Shown here in pieces: positions 33,385 through 45,801 of a stretch of DNA of 64,000 nt (within the stretch, counting starts at the first letter, position 1; each line of letters begins with the position of its first letter). The position numbers were made by a program, and so were the translations under genes. Location: contig WSYH01001235.1 of NCBI GenBank assembly GCA_036426205.1, positions 62,001 to 126,000 on the forward strand, read 5' to 3'. The notes beneath the pieces were generated by a model. That model saw only the letters and a program-made list of their open reading frames with translations, ran no database searches and had not been told where the DNA came from. The DNA comes from Ascaphus truei (Eukaryota; Chordata; Amphibia; Anura; Ascaphidae).

Positions 33385-33540
33385 TGTTCAACTTTCAATT
33401 AATGAAAGGAGGTCCCAATATGAACTGACACGAACATCTTCCTACACTTACTAATAGCTACAAAGAAAAATGAATGATCAAATCACGTTCAACCGGAAAA
33501 TTAATTAATTCTGTTCTGTCCAAAACAAGCCATTGATCTT
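33385..33540 (+). repeat. arm-tip cassette, copy 1
   Basis: The stretch from GTTCAACTTTCAATTAATG through CATCTTCCTACACTTACTAA is shared with 40918-41046. The later part (AATCACGTTCAACCGG...) is shared with 49940-50035. It marks the outer tip of the first large arm. Confidence 0.7.
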
Positions 33541-33603
33541 TGCAAACACTGGGACACTGTCTAATATTTTTATATATATATACTACTATTATATATATAT
33601 ATA

Positions 33604-33967
33604 CAGGCATATACCCCTGTTTAAAGAGGACACTCACTTAAGTACACTCGCGAGTTAAAAAAAAAAGTAAAACATCGCGCTCAATATGGCAACCGCATCT
33701 CACCTCATGAGCGCCAGTCCCAGTCACGTCATTAACTCAACTCCAGCGCTCCCAACCTGCTCCCGATCTGTGCGGCACGCGGGGAGACTATAGAGCCATG
33801 TTACCAAAAGCGTTATTTACATCAGGTCACTGGCACGTTATGATGATGTCAGTACAGTACAAATGCATCGATTAAGTGGGAAACGTAGTGCTTTTCCCTT
33901 TATACATTTTCGCTTTACAATACATTCTCCGTCCCATTGCGTACGTTAATGATGCGGTGTAGCCCTG
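33604..33967. mobile_element. pogo/Tigger-type MITE, copy P1
   Basis: The ends are CAGGCATATACCCC and GTAGCCCTG, flanked by TA. The interior includes the CACTCACTTAAGTACACTCG block. Ends are degenerate compared with P3-P7. Confidence 0.65.
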
Positions 33968-34304
33968 TATATATATATATATCATATATATATATATATA
34001 CTATATATATAATTAATACTAAGTAGGGTACATAGCACACGGAACAGCACACACACAGGAACAGCAACGGCTCACCATCCTAAACTGAACACGAATGTAA
34101 CATGCAGAGTAGATGAACAAACATCACCAATAAAGGCACCCTAAAGTCAACCGACACAATCCAATAGATAGCTGGTGGGAGAAAGTAGTGCTCAAATTTT
34201 GATCTAGATTTTTCCATTACACATACATTCATCACTCTTATCAGTTCTTAGTCCACACATCCATTTGCATGTAACGTACATGAATTTCAGCCAAGGGTCA
34301 TGTT

Positions 34305-34609
34305 AGGGGGTGGGGTGTATGTGTAGCGGAAAATGTACATTAAAGTGGAAGCTACTCCTTTCCCCCCACTTATGCGATGCTCGGTACAGTGTAGAGCGTT
34401 TATTGGTCAGGACGTGCGGACAGGCGCATGCGCGAGTCTCCGTTTGGCCTATTGGGCGAGGGGAATCAGCGCACGCTACTACGGCTGTTGTAGGGCGAAA
34501 ATAAGTGTCCGCACTGCGACGAAGCAAGTTGGACACAGAGGTATGGTGCTATTGTAAATATGTCTACTCGCGAGTGTACTTAAGTGGTGTCCTTAAACGT
34601 GGGATGCTG
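34305..34609. mobile_element. pogo/Tigger-type MITE, copy P2, 5'-truncated
   Basis: This matches P5 (50044-50378) from GCGGAAAATGTAC to a degenerate right end GGGATGCTG before TA. The first end is missing. Confidence 0.6.
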
Positions 34610-37599
34610 TAAGCAATCATTCTTTGACATGATGGTTAATGTAAAAAAATATGAAGCAGTTAGATCTATTCCCACCTTTCTCCAATTTCAGCGATGCCAT
34701 ATTGCAATTATAGAGAGGAGTGCCACCATAAAAAAAAGCTGACACGCTTGGCTACTACAGTGTAATCGGGACACCAAAACAGCAGCACTGGTGTAATTGC
34801 CTTGGTACTGCAGAATCTCCAACAAACGCCACTCGCAAATGAATTTTTCCAAGTGTTAATTAAATAGATCAATCTCTGGTCCCGATGGGATCTTTAACAC
34901 TTGCAACATTCATTTGAATGTGAGACACGCATTAAAATAATGTTACAAGATATACAAGCCAGAAAATGAAACCGTACAATTATTATGCATACAATCATAC
35001 ACAGTTCACTTGACTTTCCTGGGTTTGTTTTTTTTAAAGTAGTTATAGTTCATTTGGAAATATAAACACTTTACATGTCCGTGCTATTGGACCAGACTAC
35101 ATTTCTTGGCTCCAACAATAACCGATTAAAAGAAACATTTACCCACTCACATGAGATTTCCCATGGACTTTTATCGTTGCAAATACTTCCTTACATTTGG
35201 GGTATCATAAGTTAAACTTGCATATCTATAGTAGATCATCTTCAAAAGGCTTGTCGTACTATGAAAAAAAAAAAAAAAAACAGACATGAAAAGGCGTTGC
35301 GCAGTACTATTTACTGTTGGAGCAGACCAAACCATAACAACAAATACCTTCACATTATTCAGCTACACCTCACACTTATCTGATATGAATGTCTGTGGTG
35401 GTGTGTTTTGGATACAGATATAACATTCACTGGTTTGTACTGCACACGCCATCTGCTTTTCAGGTGCTCCACTAAAATTAGGGTTGAAGCAGCATCCCCC
35501 ACAAAATATATATATATAAAAAAAAAAAAATCAGAACCCAAAACAGTTAGATTGTATTGTGCAGATTTTTCTTGTTCTATTTAATTTTTTTCAAAAAACG
35601 GTTACACAGTTTCACCGGTTTATTATTGCACTGTTAGACATCCCCATGCAAATAGCTGCTTTAAAATGTTTGTGGGTGGCAGCAACCATTTTATTTCCCT
35701 CGAGGGGGAAAAATAAAAATCATTTATCCAGAATGCCCTTACAGAATTTAAAAATGAAATAAACATTATTTTTTATGGCGGCACAGGAATTGTCACTTTA
35801 TATGGAATCCAACTTAAAGTAGCCTGTGAAACCACATGCACGTTGTACAGGTGTTTCTCTCTACTCTTGTACAGGCTTTCAACCCTGTACTCCATTCCTC
35901 GTGACAGACCTGAGAATGTCTGCGAACCCCCTGATGCAGATCACCATCATAATAATATATAGCACAGCATAGGCTTTAAACGGTTTAAATGAAAATATCT
36001 GTAGAACCATCTATCCAATTCATGGTAGAGCGATAGGCTCCTACCTTCATTAAAATCATTGTCCTTTTGCGTTGGAAAACCTTCTCATTTCTGTCCAGTT
36101 CACTGTTTCAAAACGCCGCTTGGGTCCAGAGGCATTTCACGGAGGACAGGTCAGCGAAGACCTTTGTGGTAAAATTAAAAAATCAGTCTTCCGAATTCAC
36201 CGACAAGGCACTCAGGGTAGGGCTTTAACTTCTTAAAATGTCTCACTATGTCCATTGTTGTAGTACAGAAGAAGGGGCAACAAACAAGCCAATTCACTAA
36301 CTATCTAGAGTCGGTTCCCTGATGTTTAAACCAAACCAAGCAATGCGGATGGTGAAGACTAGTGCTGGAACTTAATTTCAACATTACTGTTTATACTCAA
36401 GACAGGTTAAAAATCAGCAGCTCACGATGCTATCATTTTTGGTTCTTATTTGGTTTATAACTTACTTGGAATTGGGTTCCCCTAGAGCTGATCCATGTCC
36501 TCCACCTTCAATGGACCATTTAATTATCTTGAATATTTGTTGTGTTTTTTGTGTGCTTTTTTGAACACACACACAAACCCCCCCCCCTACCAATCATATG
36601 CTACGGTCCTGGGATGTGATCTTGACGTGTGGAGGAGAGGAGAATCGAGGGCGGCGAATGGGGACAGATGAATGTGGGGAAGGAGAGGGATGGGTGGGCG
36701 GGGGTAGGGGAGGGGGCAAAGCAACCTATTTCGCCTATTGTTTATCCCCCCGTGTTGCACATTCTGCGATTAGTTACCTATAAGCCTAGGTATCTTGCTG
36801 GGTTCAGGTAGCTGTGCAGAATAATCAAAAAAGGTGAAAATTTGCACTTTTTGGTCTTATCACAGAGTTGCAGTTTTATTTTATATTGTTTAACAGTAGA
36901 TCTGAATAATTCTCTAAGGCCTTTTCTTACTTTCAGAATTGCACTTATATTGTGTTTGACACACTTACACGAATAACACTGTTTTCTATTCAAGCGTTAA
37001 TGATGTTCACTGGTGAGTTTCTCTCCTTATATGGGGCGTTTAGAATCAGCTGAAACCAAAATTACACAAGGTTGTCTCTTCACTTGCCCTAAAAAAAACA
37101 GTATGAAACCGCTCCGGACACGCTCTGCGATGAAGATACCGAAAGGATTGTGGGAATAGGCTCGGGTGCATTTCCGCGCACTCTGCAGTCAGACACTACT
37201 AGAACAATCCCCAGTATAGACAGCTGCATGCCTTCGAGGAGAACTGTAGGGACCCTGACATTACCCACTTTTCTGATTAACCCGCCGATACCTCCCAGCC
37301 TTGCCATACCTGGTGAGTGCATTGATTAACTTTCCGTTGCCTCCACTTAACTACTGCACAACTGCAATCACTTCATGATTTTGTTACCAGATTGTAATTT
37401 GGTGGGCCCACCAAAATGGTCTCAGGGTCCGCTTGCCCTTCGGAGCCGAAATAGAAAGGCTCCAACATAATGTCGCTTTTTGTGTGGGGAGTGAACATGA
37501 CCAGTTTGTCACTTTGTAACTATTGGTCACGACAGTAATATATATATCTATATATGTGGAGGTGGTATGGATATTCTAAGTATTATATGCAAAACACAG

Positions 37600-38570
37600 A
37601 GCTTCCTCATACTTCCCTTCCAAACTGGGCGCCTATTCCCTCCTTCCAATTACTGTTGGAAAGTACGAGTCTCTTCACCCAGTAGCCGCAAGTCATGCTG
37701 CTGTAGGGGTCACCCTCCGCGCATCTCTCATCATTGCAAAACGTTTCTAAAACCTTTCGCTTTTTTCCTCCGCAACATCACTAAATACGCCGTTCCTTGT
37801 TGCTCGACTGCTAAAACTCTGACTCCGTCCCTCTTCTCTCGCCGTCTTGATTACTGTAACCTCCTGCTGTCCGGCTTCTGCTCTCCCTGCTTCCCCTACA
37901 ATCTCTCCTAAACGCTGCCAGAAATCAAAAACTCTACTCTTTCCTAACATCTTGTCTCGGCATCTCCCCTGCTGAATCCTCCTCCTGGCTTCCGATCAAT
38001 CCCGGATCACCACTCCAATTCCTCCTCCTCACTTTTAAGCTGTACTACTCTTTGACCTCCTTACATCTCAACCCTAATTTCTCGATATGCCACCATCCTA
38101 AACTCTTGCCCTTCACTCTCAAGGATGTCTTCTTTCTACCCCTCTTTGTATCTAAAGCCCTCTCCCGCTTTAAACCTTTCTCACTTACTGCCCCACACCT
38201 CTGGAATGCCCTTCCCCTCATACCCGAGTTAAGGACCCTCTCTATCCACGAAGACACTTTTTGCTACAGAAGCAATGAAAAATAGCAACATGGTGGATTA
38301 ACTGGAGCGGACATGAATAAATAAAGCTGGCCCCCCTTCAGACGCACTTACCAGAACTCCCTCCTGCCTGTGCTCTGTACCTTTCCCCCTAGACCTAACA
38401 ATTATTACTATAAGCTCCTCATATGACAGGACGCCTTTCCTTTGGTAGTTTGTGTCTATGCCTTATTTCCCATGACCTGTTATTTATATTATCTTATTTA
38501 TTTGATTTACGCACATGTATTACTACTGTGAAGCGCATATGTCACATTATCGGCGCTATATAAAATAAAG
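37600..38570 (+). mobile_element. LINE remnant, L2/CR1-like, RT C-terminal end and 3' tail
   Basis: In shifting frames the plus strand reads segments typical of the end of L2/CR1-type ORF2: FSRRLDYCNLLLSGF (about 37838), then CLLSTPLCI-like text and APHLWNALPL (about 38190). The 3' end is GGCGCTATATAAAATAAAG followed by ACATACAATACAATA. Multiple stops and indels make it nonfunctional. It sits inside the TA-rich part of arm A only, so it arrived after the arms separated or was lost from the others. Confidence 0.65.
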
Positions 38571-39257
38571 ACATACAATACAATATTACTGATATACCTG
38601 AGAATAAATGAATTTAATAATTTGCATAAATAAATTACCTGTTCCCAGGCATCTCAAGGGTTTCCTTTATTTGCACTCTCTTTCCACTTGTATAAATGGT
38701 ATGTTTTTGGAGGTATACAGCGACGTTGTCCTCAAATGATAGAGTCATAATCAGCAAAATTGTCGACTGAGCTTTGTCGGTGCAACTCGTCGTGGTCTGG
38801 CCAAGGTTGAAACGTGCATTTTTTTGCACAAACTTTTTGATAACAAAACTCTTTGCACAACTCCCGCGGAATTTGCAAAGAAATAGGTAAGTGTGCGTGA
38901 GAATTTTTGCATACTGAACACGCTCGTCCATCATCGATAACGCGCAGCCATATTCTCACGTCTACCCTTCGGGACACCAGAGAGACCAATTTTTTTGTGA
39001 CTAACCAAATAATGTCACTATACAAAGCGCTGTGGGTCAGGGCCCTGCAGTCCAAACAAGGGGGAAATGCAGGCAACATAGAAAGCTTTATAAAGAAACA
39101 CTGTGTACTACGTATAACGGACTGCGACAGTTAGATCACACACAGCAATACACACCTAACCGCAAATTTAAAAAAGTGTGCAACCACAACCCGCCACGTA
39201 AAGCGTAGTGAGCCTCAGGGAGAAAGTTGCATAAGTGACCCGGCGGTACAATCCTTA

Positions 39258-39429
39258 TGCTCGTTATAGTGCCGCGACGCGACCGGTCATGTGACTGTCG
39301 CGTGGAAGATCAATTACAGATGACTTCCAGCAATCGCGACCATCCGTCCGCTTACTAGTAAGCGACAGCTTAGCGTCGGCAATGTATTTGTTTTGGCGCG
39401 ACGTCGTTCCCCAGCCATAAGCGCATGCC
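39258..39429. mobile_element. PIF/Harbinger-type MITE (H2)
   Basis: Degenerate member of the GGCTGCGCTTATAGTGCYGG family with TTA on both sides (39255-39257, 39430-39432). It is the arm-A equivalent of H4, H6 and H7. Confidence 0.65.
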
Positions 39430-40705
39430 TTAGCCTCTCAAGTGTTTGAATCAATGTAAATCCATGGGTGTCCCATCGGTTGTGTGCGTGTCTGTAGGCG
39501 TCGATATCTGCTGCCGAGACAAGATTGCTCTGTAGCGCTGGGCCTTCACTTGCGTGGTTCAGCCCTGAGAGCGAACTGCGCACTTGACATCACATGCACA
39601 CCCCATCAATCCGCCCAGTCAGTGCATGCGCGCATATGACCAGCCGCGGTTGTGACTACATGTTTGAGAAGTCAACGAATTTTGGACTTAGTGCGTCCTA
39701 GCGATGCCACTTCACGTGGCGGTTCAGCCAATGAGGGCGAAAGCAAGCCTCCCCCGGCCCCAGCCCGACACATGAGATCATGGCTGAAACCAACCGCCTC
39801 CGCCGCGGCCCACATCGCTCAGCGGGCAAGGCCATAGCAGGCCACTGAGGCGTCCGGGGCTTGTGCACGCTCACTGGCGCTATAGGCTTTAAGCTTAAAC
39901 CACGGAAACTCTGTGATGACAGTTGAGGTATAAATATCAGGGTGACAATGGTGATATGATGAATATAATATTTTCTGCTTATGCATACTCCCTGTCTTGA
40001 CTAGTGTTTTCACAGGCCAACAAATCCCTGTCACTATTAACCTTATAGCATGTCAAACATTAAGAATAACAGTAGTTGAGGCACAGGGGCCTAAATGACT
40101 TTACCCAGGACGTAGTCAGCAGACCTGGTTTTTAAAAATAGTGTTCACCCAACATGACCACTACTTGCTCCTGCGCTTGCGTTTCACTCCCCCTCAATAT
40201 TTGGGGCCACGCCCGTGCCTCGTTTTAGCGTGCTGTCCCTGGTCCTCGTGAGTTTTTCAGACTTCGATAATAAAAAAAATAAATCCTTACTATTAATTGC
40301 CCTGGATATGGTTACGTAAATGTTCCAAAACGTATATCTGCATTATTGCCGCAAATTTTTCTGACAATTAATGGATTCCTAAACTCTGGGGTCTGCTTGG
40401 TGTTAAGATTAAGGCACTGTTCGTAACCATAAAAACCCAATCATATGGGCGCTCATTACCAACGAACTAACAAAAGGTTTTTGGGGGCGATGTTTTTCCA
40501 CGCCATATTTATGAGGTTATCCTCCGCCCCGATACTTGGTACGTTTGCCCTCTCGTGAAGCAATGTGGTTCTCAGAGCAATGCTCGCCTTATTAATGGCA
40601 AAAAACAACTGGAAAAAGCAAAAAGATCATGGCATACATAATCTATAAATAAAAGATGTCTTAGAATTCCAAATGAGGATTTAACCAAGACATTGTCAGT
40701 TAAAT

Positions 40706-41046
40706 CATGGGCCTCCAACTAGCGCTTCTTGCAGAAGTAAACAAATTATGACATTTAAGAAAGATGTTGTGGGGATTACTCGTGCCCATCTGCGTTACTG
40801 TAAACTTTACACTCGACTCGTTTGTGATCTCCAGTCTGTACTAGAGACAACAACTCTAGACATGCCTGGTTCCTTACAAACCATGGTGATCCTGAAAATA
40901 GGTCATTCTCTAAAGTGTTCAACTTTCAATTAATGAAAGGAGGTCCCAATATGAACTGGCCGAAGACGTTCATTTTGATATCATTGGTAGGGATGACACA
41001 AACATCTTCCTACACTTACTAATAGCTACAAAGAAATGATGATCAA
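40706..41046 (+). other. bridge between arm A and spacer, with an unidentified 61-codon frame
   Basis: The open frame 40748-40933 (MTFKKDVVGITRAHLRYCKL...) is not recognised. 40918-41046 repeats the cassette at 33385-33480, and its last 50 bases are also the centre of the palindrome at 49893-49940. Confidence 0.45.
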
Positions 41047-41579
41047 AGAAGGTTTTTGTAACGATGCCCAAACAGACAGTACTGGAAAAGGCGAGGTAAC
41101 TCAATGTATTTACTGCCTGTAAACATTTTTATAAATAACTCATTCAAAAACCCCTAACCTGCCTTGCAGAAACACTGAAGGGTATTGCTGGCCCTGGGAC
41201 TGAAGGAAGCCGGACTTTTGACAGCCAAGCTTTGATTTGCTATTGCGGGTGATGTTTAAAACCCTTTGAAGAAAAAACTGTTCCCAGCACTCATAAATGA
41301 TGATTATGTCAAATGATATGCCAAAAACTTTACCATATTACAAAATCATAACAAAAAACACGAATGATTGAAAAAACATTGAGACACTGTAGGTAGAATA
41401 CAATGCATAACACACGATAGAGAGAGAACAGAGCACAGTGTGTGAACACAAGTCCCAAAACACAAACACCGTGCGCAAAAAGGGAAATACTACACACCAG
41501 AAACAGATGCCAAAGGGGGGGGGGGAAATTAGAGGAAAAGAACACAATGAAAATCTGTTACCACCGAAAGGTCCTGTGT

Positions 41580-42250
41580 TACTCCCTTAAGACCCTTATG
41601 CCTTCGCCCCCGCGCCTACTAGCAGCGAACGCTGTGGCGACTCTGCGCGCACGAGAAGCGCCTCCCCGCAATGGCGCCGGGCCCGTGCCGAGCGGGGGCC
41701 TCAGCGCTCGGCGAGAGCTACTATCTGCCTCTCAATAGAATTTATAGGCAGGACCTCGCGTCGAGCGATACGTCACGGCCCCCCGGCGGTTCAGGCAATG
41801 AGGGCGAACCTGCCGATGACGTCATGGCCTACCCCCCGTCCACTTCCTTCCGCACGCCCCCCCGGTCTCTTAGCTGCAGCTCCCTGCAGACCATTGTAAT
41901 ATCGGCTGCACGAGCCGCCCATCTCGCGGTCGCGCGGTTTGCAGCTGAGTTACCGGGGCCGCCGTAAAGCCTTAGGCTAGCGTTACCATGTGCGGGACGA
42001 CGTGAGTGAACGGTCGCTTGCGCCGAGCCGCCATTATAAGTGTGTATGTGTGAGCGCTGCACAAGAGCGACCCGGAGCTTCGCGCGACAACTTTATTTGA
42101 ATTTGCTGTGGCGATGCTTGTTTCTCGTGAGCAGTTCGCCCCTGAGTGTGAACCAGCTCTTGACATCATAACAGCCACGCCTCCCTGTCGCGTCTTCTGC
42201 CTGCCTGACAGAACCTGCTAGCGTGAAACGTTGCACACGCATTCACTATG
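41580..42250. other. CpG-island-like block in spacer S
   Basis: Markedly GC- and CpG-rich compared with its flanks. It holds GGTTCAGGCAATGAGGGCG (about 41788) and GATGACGTCATGG (about 41815). Several overlapping 68-98-codon frames exist on both strands, none with a domain. It is repeated exactly at 51105-51775. Confidence 0.5.
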
Positions 42251-42533
42251 GCACGAGTCTGAGTTAGGAAGTCCTCCCTTGTTGGCAAAAAAAGATGTAA
42301 AATGTGTCCTGTAGTCCCATTGATGGGAAGCAGTTCACACTGTCTGGCCTATGTAATAGCCAAGAAACAGGTATTCCTCCTAGCAGTGATAAACAAAACA
42401 AGAGAAAGCTTCCTGTTGAACTGTCCAATCGTATCCAGTGAGTGGCGTTCAACAGGAAACTTTTCTTGTTCTGTTATCATTATTATATTGTTCCTATTGC
42501 ACCTCCGATGTTCATATCACATCCAATATATAA

Positions 42534-42813
42534 GGATGCGTTATAGTGCCTCGCGGCGGGGTTTGACGCGACGCGATCCGAACCCAAATACCTTGACCGA
42601 CTCGCAAGTGACTTAGTAGTAGCGCAACGGAGCGACCATTGCAACCACCAAACCTTGTTGTCGCCGGGTCCTATTTGATTTAAGAGGACAGTCCGCCCAC
42701 ATTGGACGTCTCTAAAACCAATCAGGGAGGTCGCTTCAAATCAATTTCATAACAACTTTCGCTGGTGACGTCTTCTGCGCGGTCGGTCGCCAGCCAGCGT
42801 ATAACGCGCGGCC
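42534..42813. mobile_element. PIF/Harbinger-type MITE (H3)
   Basis: The left end is GGATGCGTTATAGTGCC and the right end, inverted, GGCCGCGCGTTATACGC. It is flanked by TAA / TTA. It is a long-type member like H1 and H5. Confidence 0.65.
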
Positions 42814-43190
42814 TTATTACGTGAAGTACCCAGGTCGCAACTATATTCGGGGCAAATCATGGTTTAGGGCTGAGGCGGGAGTATATCCCTTCCCCCCCTT
42901 TCCCACAGAGCTCGAAACTTGGTGCAAAAAAAAAAAAAGCTAAGTACAAGACAAAATTTCAAAACGCTGGAAAGCTCCATATATAGCAGTGCCTCATACT
43001 AAATATTCCCCAGCAGGGCTAATGGTATGTATGCAGGAAACCAAAACCGTATAGCTGCAAATTCAGATTTCCTCCCTCCCTCCCCCCCTTTTTTTGGTCA
43101 TCTTTCTTTTGTGTATTATTTCCCTTGTGTGCACTGGTACTTTGTTTTGGAATCATTGTGTTCATATTTTGTTCACACACTACTCGGTTT

Positions 43191-43214
43191 TATCTGTGTG
43201 TGGTGTGTGGTGTG

Positions 43215-43276
<62 letters not shown>
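43191..43276 (+). repeat. (TG)n microsatellite
   Basis: A TG dinucleotide run with GG interruptions. The duplicate at 52720-52797 has a different length and interruption pattern. Confidence 0.9.
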
Positions 43277-43277
<1 letters not shown>

Positions 43278-44754
43278 GTTTATATTACACCACACCACCA
43301 ACACCTACATTGTTCATTCATTAGTTTTTTTTTGTTATGTATTTTGTAATTATAAGTTTTTTTGCTATCCATTTGACACTCATCATTTACCTTTCAGTGC
43401 TGGGACTTGATGTGTTTTCGTGTGGATATTTTCAAGGGTTTTAGGTCCCTCGCATGTTCCACTTGTACCACCATTGACGCTTTTGCATAGATGTGTTTAT
43501 TTGTTAGAGTGGCTGCCTATACTCTATACTTTAATGTTTTAACCCTTTGGTTGCGATCTTTCAGTGACCACGGGAATAGAGGAAATATGGTAGGGCACTC
43601 GACCTGCATTGCGACCTTTTTAAGTGCTAGATAAGACCAGGAGGGCTTTAGCGTTTTCCAGGTAAATCCAAGCGTAGAGTATGTTACAGCAAAAAGAAAA
43701 AAAGTGAAAGCGCAGTCAAAATTGTGTAGTGGAACTAGACACTTTTATTAAAAATCCTGTCCAGGGATCACCCTCTAGGACAAACAAAAACATGATGATC
43801 AATATATAGACAATAAAGTTTAAAAACTGTGCAGATGAGCTGTGTGCAATTCACTCAATGGGTCTCCAAGGGGTTAACAACGGGAGAATCCCGTTGTACA
43901 CGTCGAGTCCTGTAAACGTGCGCTGCCCGCAAGATTATATATAGAGGGGTACCCCAGGGTTGAAGCAATGCTCGATATTCACCCTTTAAAATCGCGCTGT
44001 TCCGTGGGGGTCCGATGACTTTCTATCATCTTCTCGAAATTTGCTCGCAGCTACACGCTGCACAGATGCACTTTACACACGATACCACGCAGCCCTCCGG
44101 TGTCCGGGTCTGATGTCACTTCCGGCGTGACGCACAGACCCTTCCCGGTAGTCTCTGGACTGCGTCCGTCAGCTCTCCTCCTGGTGTTGCCGATGAAGGC
44201 AAACAAACTTGAAACAGGTGCTACTGGCTGAGCCCACTGTATGATGTTGCTGCTCCCACTGCACTGAATGAGGCAAAAACCCTATGCTCCTCCTCCTACG
44301 CGTTTCACACCTGAGATGGCTGCGTCAATTGGGGCCCTATTTGCCTGACAATGTCTTGGTAAATCTCACTGGAATTCTAAGGCACTCTTTTATTTATATT
44401 ATGTATGCCATGATCTATTGCTTTTTCCAGTTTTTTCTTTGCCATAATACTGCCATGCTCTGGAACACATTGCTTCACGAAGCCCACGCCAAGTATAGGG
44501 CGTGGATAACCCCTATATATGCTGGAACATTACTGCTGTTAGTGTTGGTAATGAGCTTCCCATATGATTTGGTTTTTATTGTAGACAGTTGCCTTAATCT
44601 AACCCAAGCAGACCAGATTTTAGGAACCATTAATGAAGCCTTGGGCATAATGCAGTTACTTTTGGACATTTAAAGTAACCCGTATCAGTTGGCATTATTT
44701 TAATGATTTTTTTTTTTTTATCGAAACTGAAACTCAGAGGAGGCCAGCGCTAAA

Positions 44755-44930
44755 CGAGGCACGGGCCTGGCCCCAAATATTGAGGGGAGTGAAACGCAAT
44801 CGCCAGGAGCAGTAGTGGTAATGTCACAACACCTTTGAAGTGGTGTGATCACCGTTAAAACCCAGTGTCTGCTGCCTACTCCTGGGTAAGTCACTTTACT
44901 CCCCTTGTGCCTCAACTACCGTTATATAAT
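44755..44930 (+). mobile_element. SINE-like segment, MIR/CORE type
   Basis: AGTAGTGGTAATGTCACAAC, then CCCAGTGTCTGCTGCCTACT and GGGTAAGTCACTTTACTCCC with GTGCCTCAACTACCG resemble the body of the SINE at 3262. No intact B box is visible. Equivalent stretches occur in the other arms (about 40080-40230 inverted, 54290-54470, 63370-63517 inverted). Confidence 0.5.
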
Positions 44931-45064
44931 GTTCATTATAATGTTAATAGTTGCAGGGATTTATGCCTGAAAACAATCCAAGCACAGGAATGCATAAGCA
45001 ACAATATTATTTACAATCACAATGTCCCTATATTATTACCTCAACTTCAAAAAGAGTTTCCCGT

Positions 45065-45600
45065 GGTTTTAAGCTTAAAGCTACAGCGCAAGTAGCCGTG
45101 CGCGAGCACGAAGTCCTGGTGGCGCTCGTGCCTTCAGCCGAGCAATCTGAGGCGCGGGGGCGCAGCCATGATCTCATGTGTCTGCTTCCCCTCATTGGCT
45201 GAACCGCCACCGTGACGTGCCATCGCTCGGACCGCACCATAAGTCAAATTTCTTGACTTCTCAAAATGTAGTCGCCACTCGCGCTTGTCATCATGCTCGA
45301 GAGCACTGACTGGGGCCGGCCCCATAGAGCCGTATTTGTACTGTGCTAGCAGTGGGGACGAGCCTTATGCCTTGTCCATGAGGACGGAGCGCCATGGCGC
45401 TCCTTGCAGCACGGGCGATTCCTGGCCTGCAGTGTAGCGCGATGGGCGGCTTGCTCGGGGTGGGCCCGTGATGTCACGTGCGCAGTTCGCTCTCATTGGC
45501 TGAACCAAGCACGTGACCCGCCATCGCGCCAGACATATTTTGTCTCTGCATGAATCGCGCCTACAGACGCGCGAGCGCGCACACAGAGTATGGACACTCC
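45065..45600. repeat. CpG-rich repeat with two CCAAT-type modules
   Basis: It contains CTCATTGGCTGAACCGCCAC (45191) and CTCATTGGCTGAACCAAGCA (45492), each next to a CACGTG or GACGTG site. It is equivalent to 54600-55135 and to 62690-63230 inverted. Confidence 0.5.
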
Positions 45601-45635
45601 AATGGATTTACATTGATCAACATGGAGAGGCCTAA

Positions 45636-45801
45636 GGCGCCTTATAGTGCTGGCGACGCGCGGCAAAACAAATATATTGCCGCCATCGTGTGCGCTTATA
45701 GTAAGCGCGACGGATTGGTCGCATCGCTGGAAGTCATCTCTATTTGAATTTTCCAGCGACCGTCACCTGACAGTCGGATCGCCGGCACTATAAACGTAGC
45801 C
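45636..45801. mobile_element. PIF/Harbinger-type MITE (H4), 166 bp
   Basis: TAA on both sides (45633-45635, 45802-45804). The inverted ends are GGCGCCTTATAGTGCTGGCG and GGCTACGTTTATAGTGCCGG. Confidence 0.75.

Larger units (their letters stand above)
33430..40705 (-). repeat. large arm, copy A (inverted)
   Basis: This is the reverse complement of 44345-49890 over most of its length. Anchors: 34618 (CATTCTTTGACATGATGG) with 49430, 35464-35490 with 48565, 36090-36240 with 47810-47960, 39180-39440 with 45640-45830, 40190-40235 with 44755-44800, 40690 with 44355. It is more diverged than the other copies. It carries a LINE remnant (37570-38590) that the others lack, and lacks the pogo-type MITE that the others carry at the equivalent of 38716. 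Confidence 0.82.
41047..44340 (+). repeat. spacer S, copy 1 of the 9.53-kb tandem duplication
   Basis: It matches 50573-53870. From about 41050 to 42340 the two copies look base-identical with a constant offset of 9525 bp. After that single-base indels appear. Contents: a G-run (41515-41524), a CpG-rich block (41580-42250), a Harbinger MITE (42534-42813), and a (TG)n tract (43191-43276). Open frames here repeat exactly in copy 2 and have no recognisable product. Confidence 0.88.

Noticed and set aside
41330..42178. Base-identical frames in both tandem copies taken as evidence of purifying selection
   Set aside because: Identity extends to noncoding bases of the same stretch, so it reflects recent duplication or assembly, not selection.
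43027..43410. Cys/Val-rich frames (also at 52550-52903)
   Set aside because: Translation of the (TG)n microsatellite.
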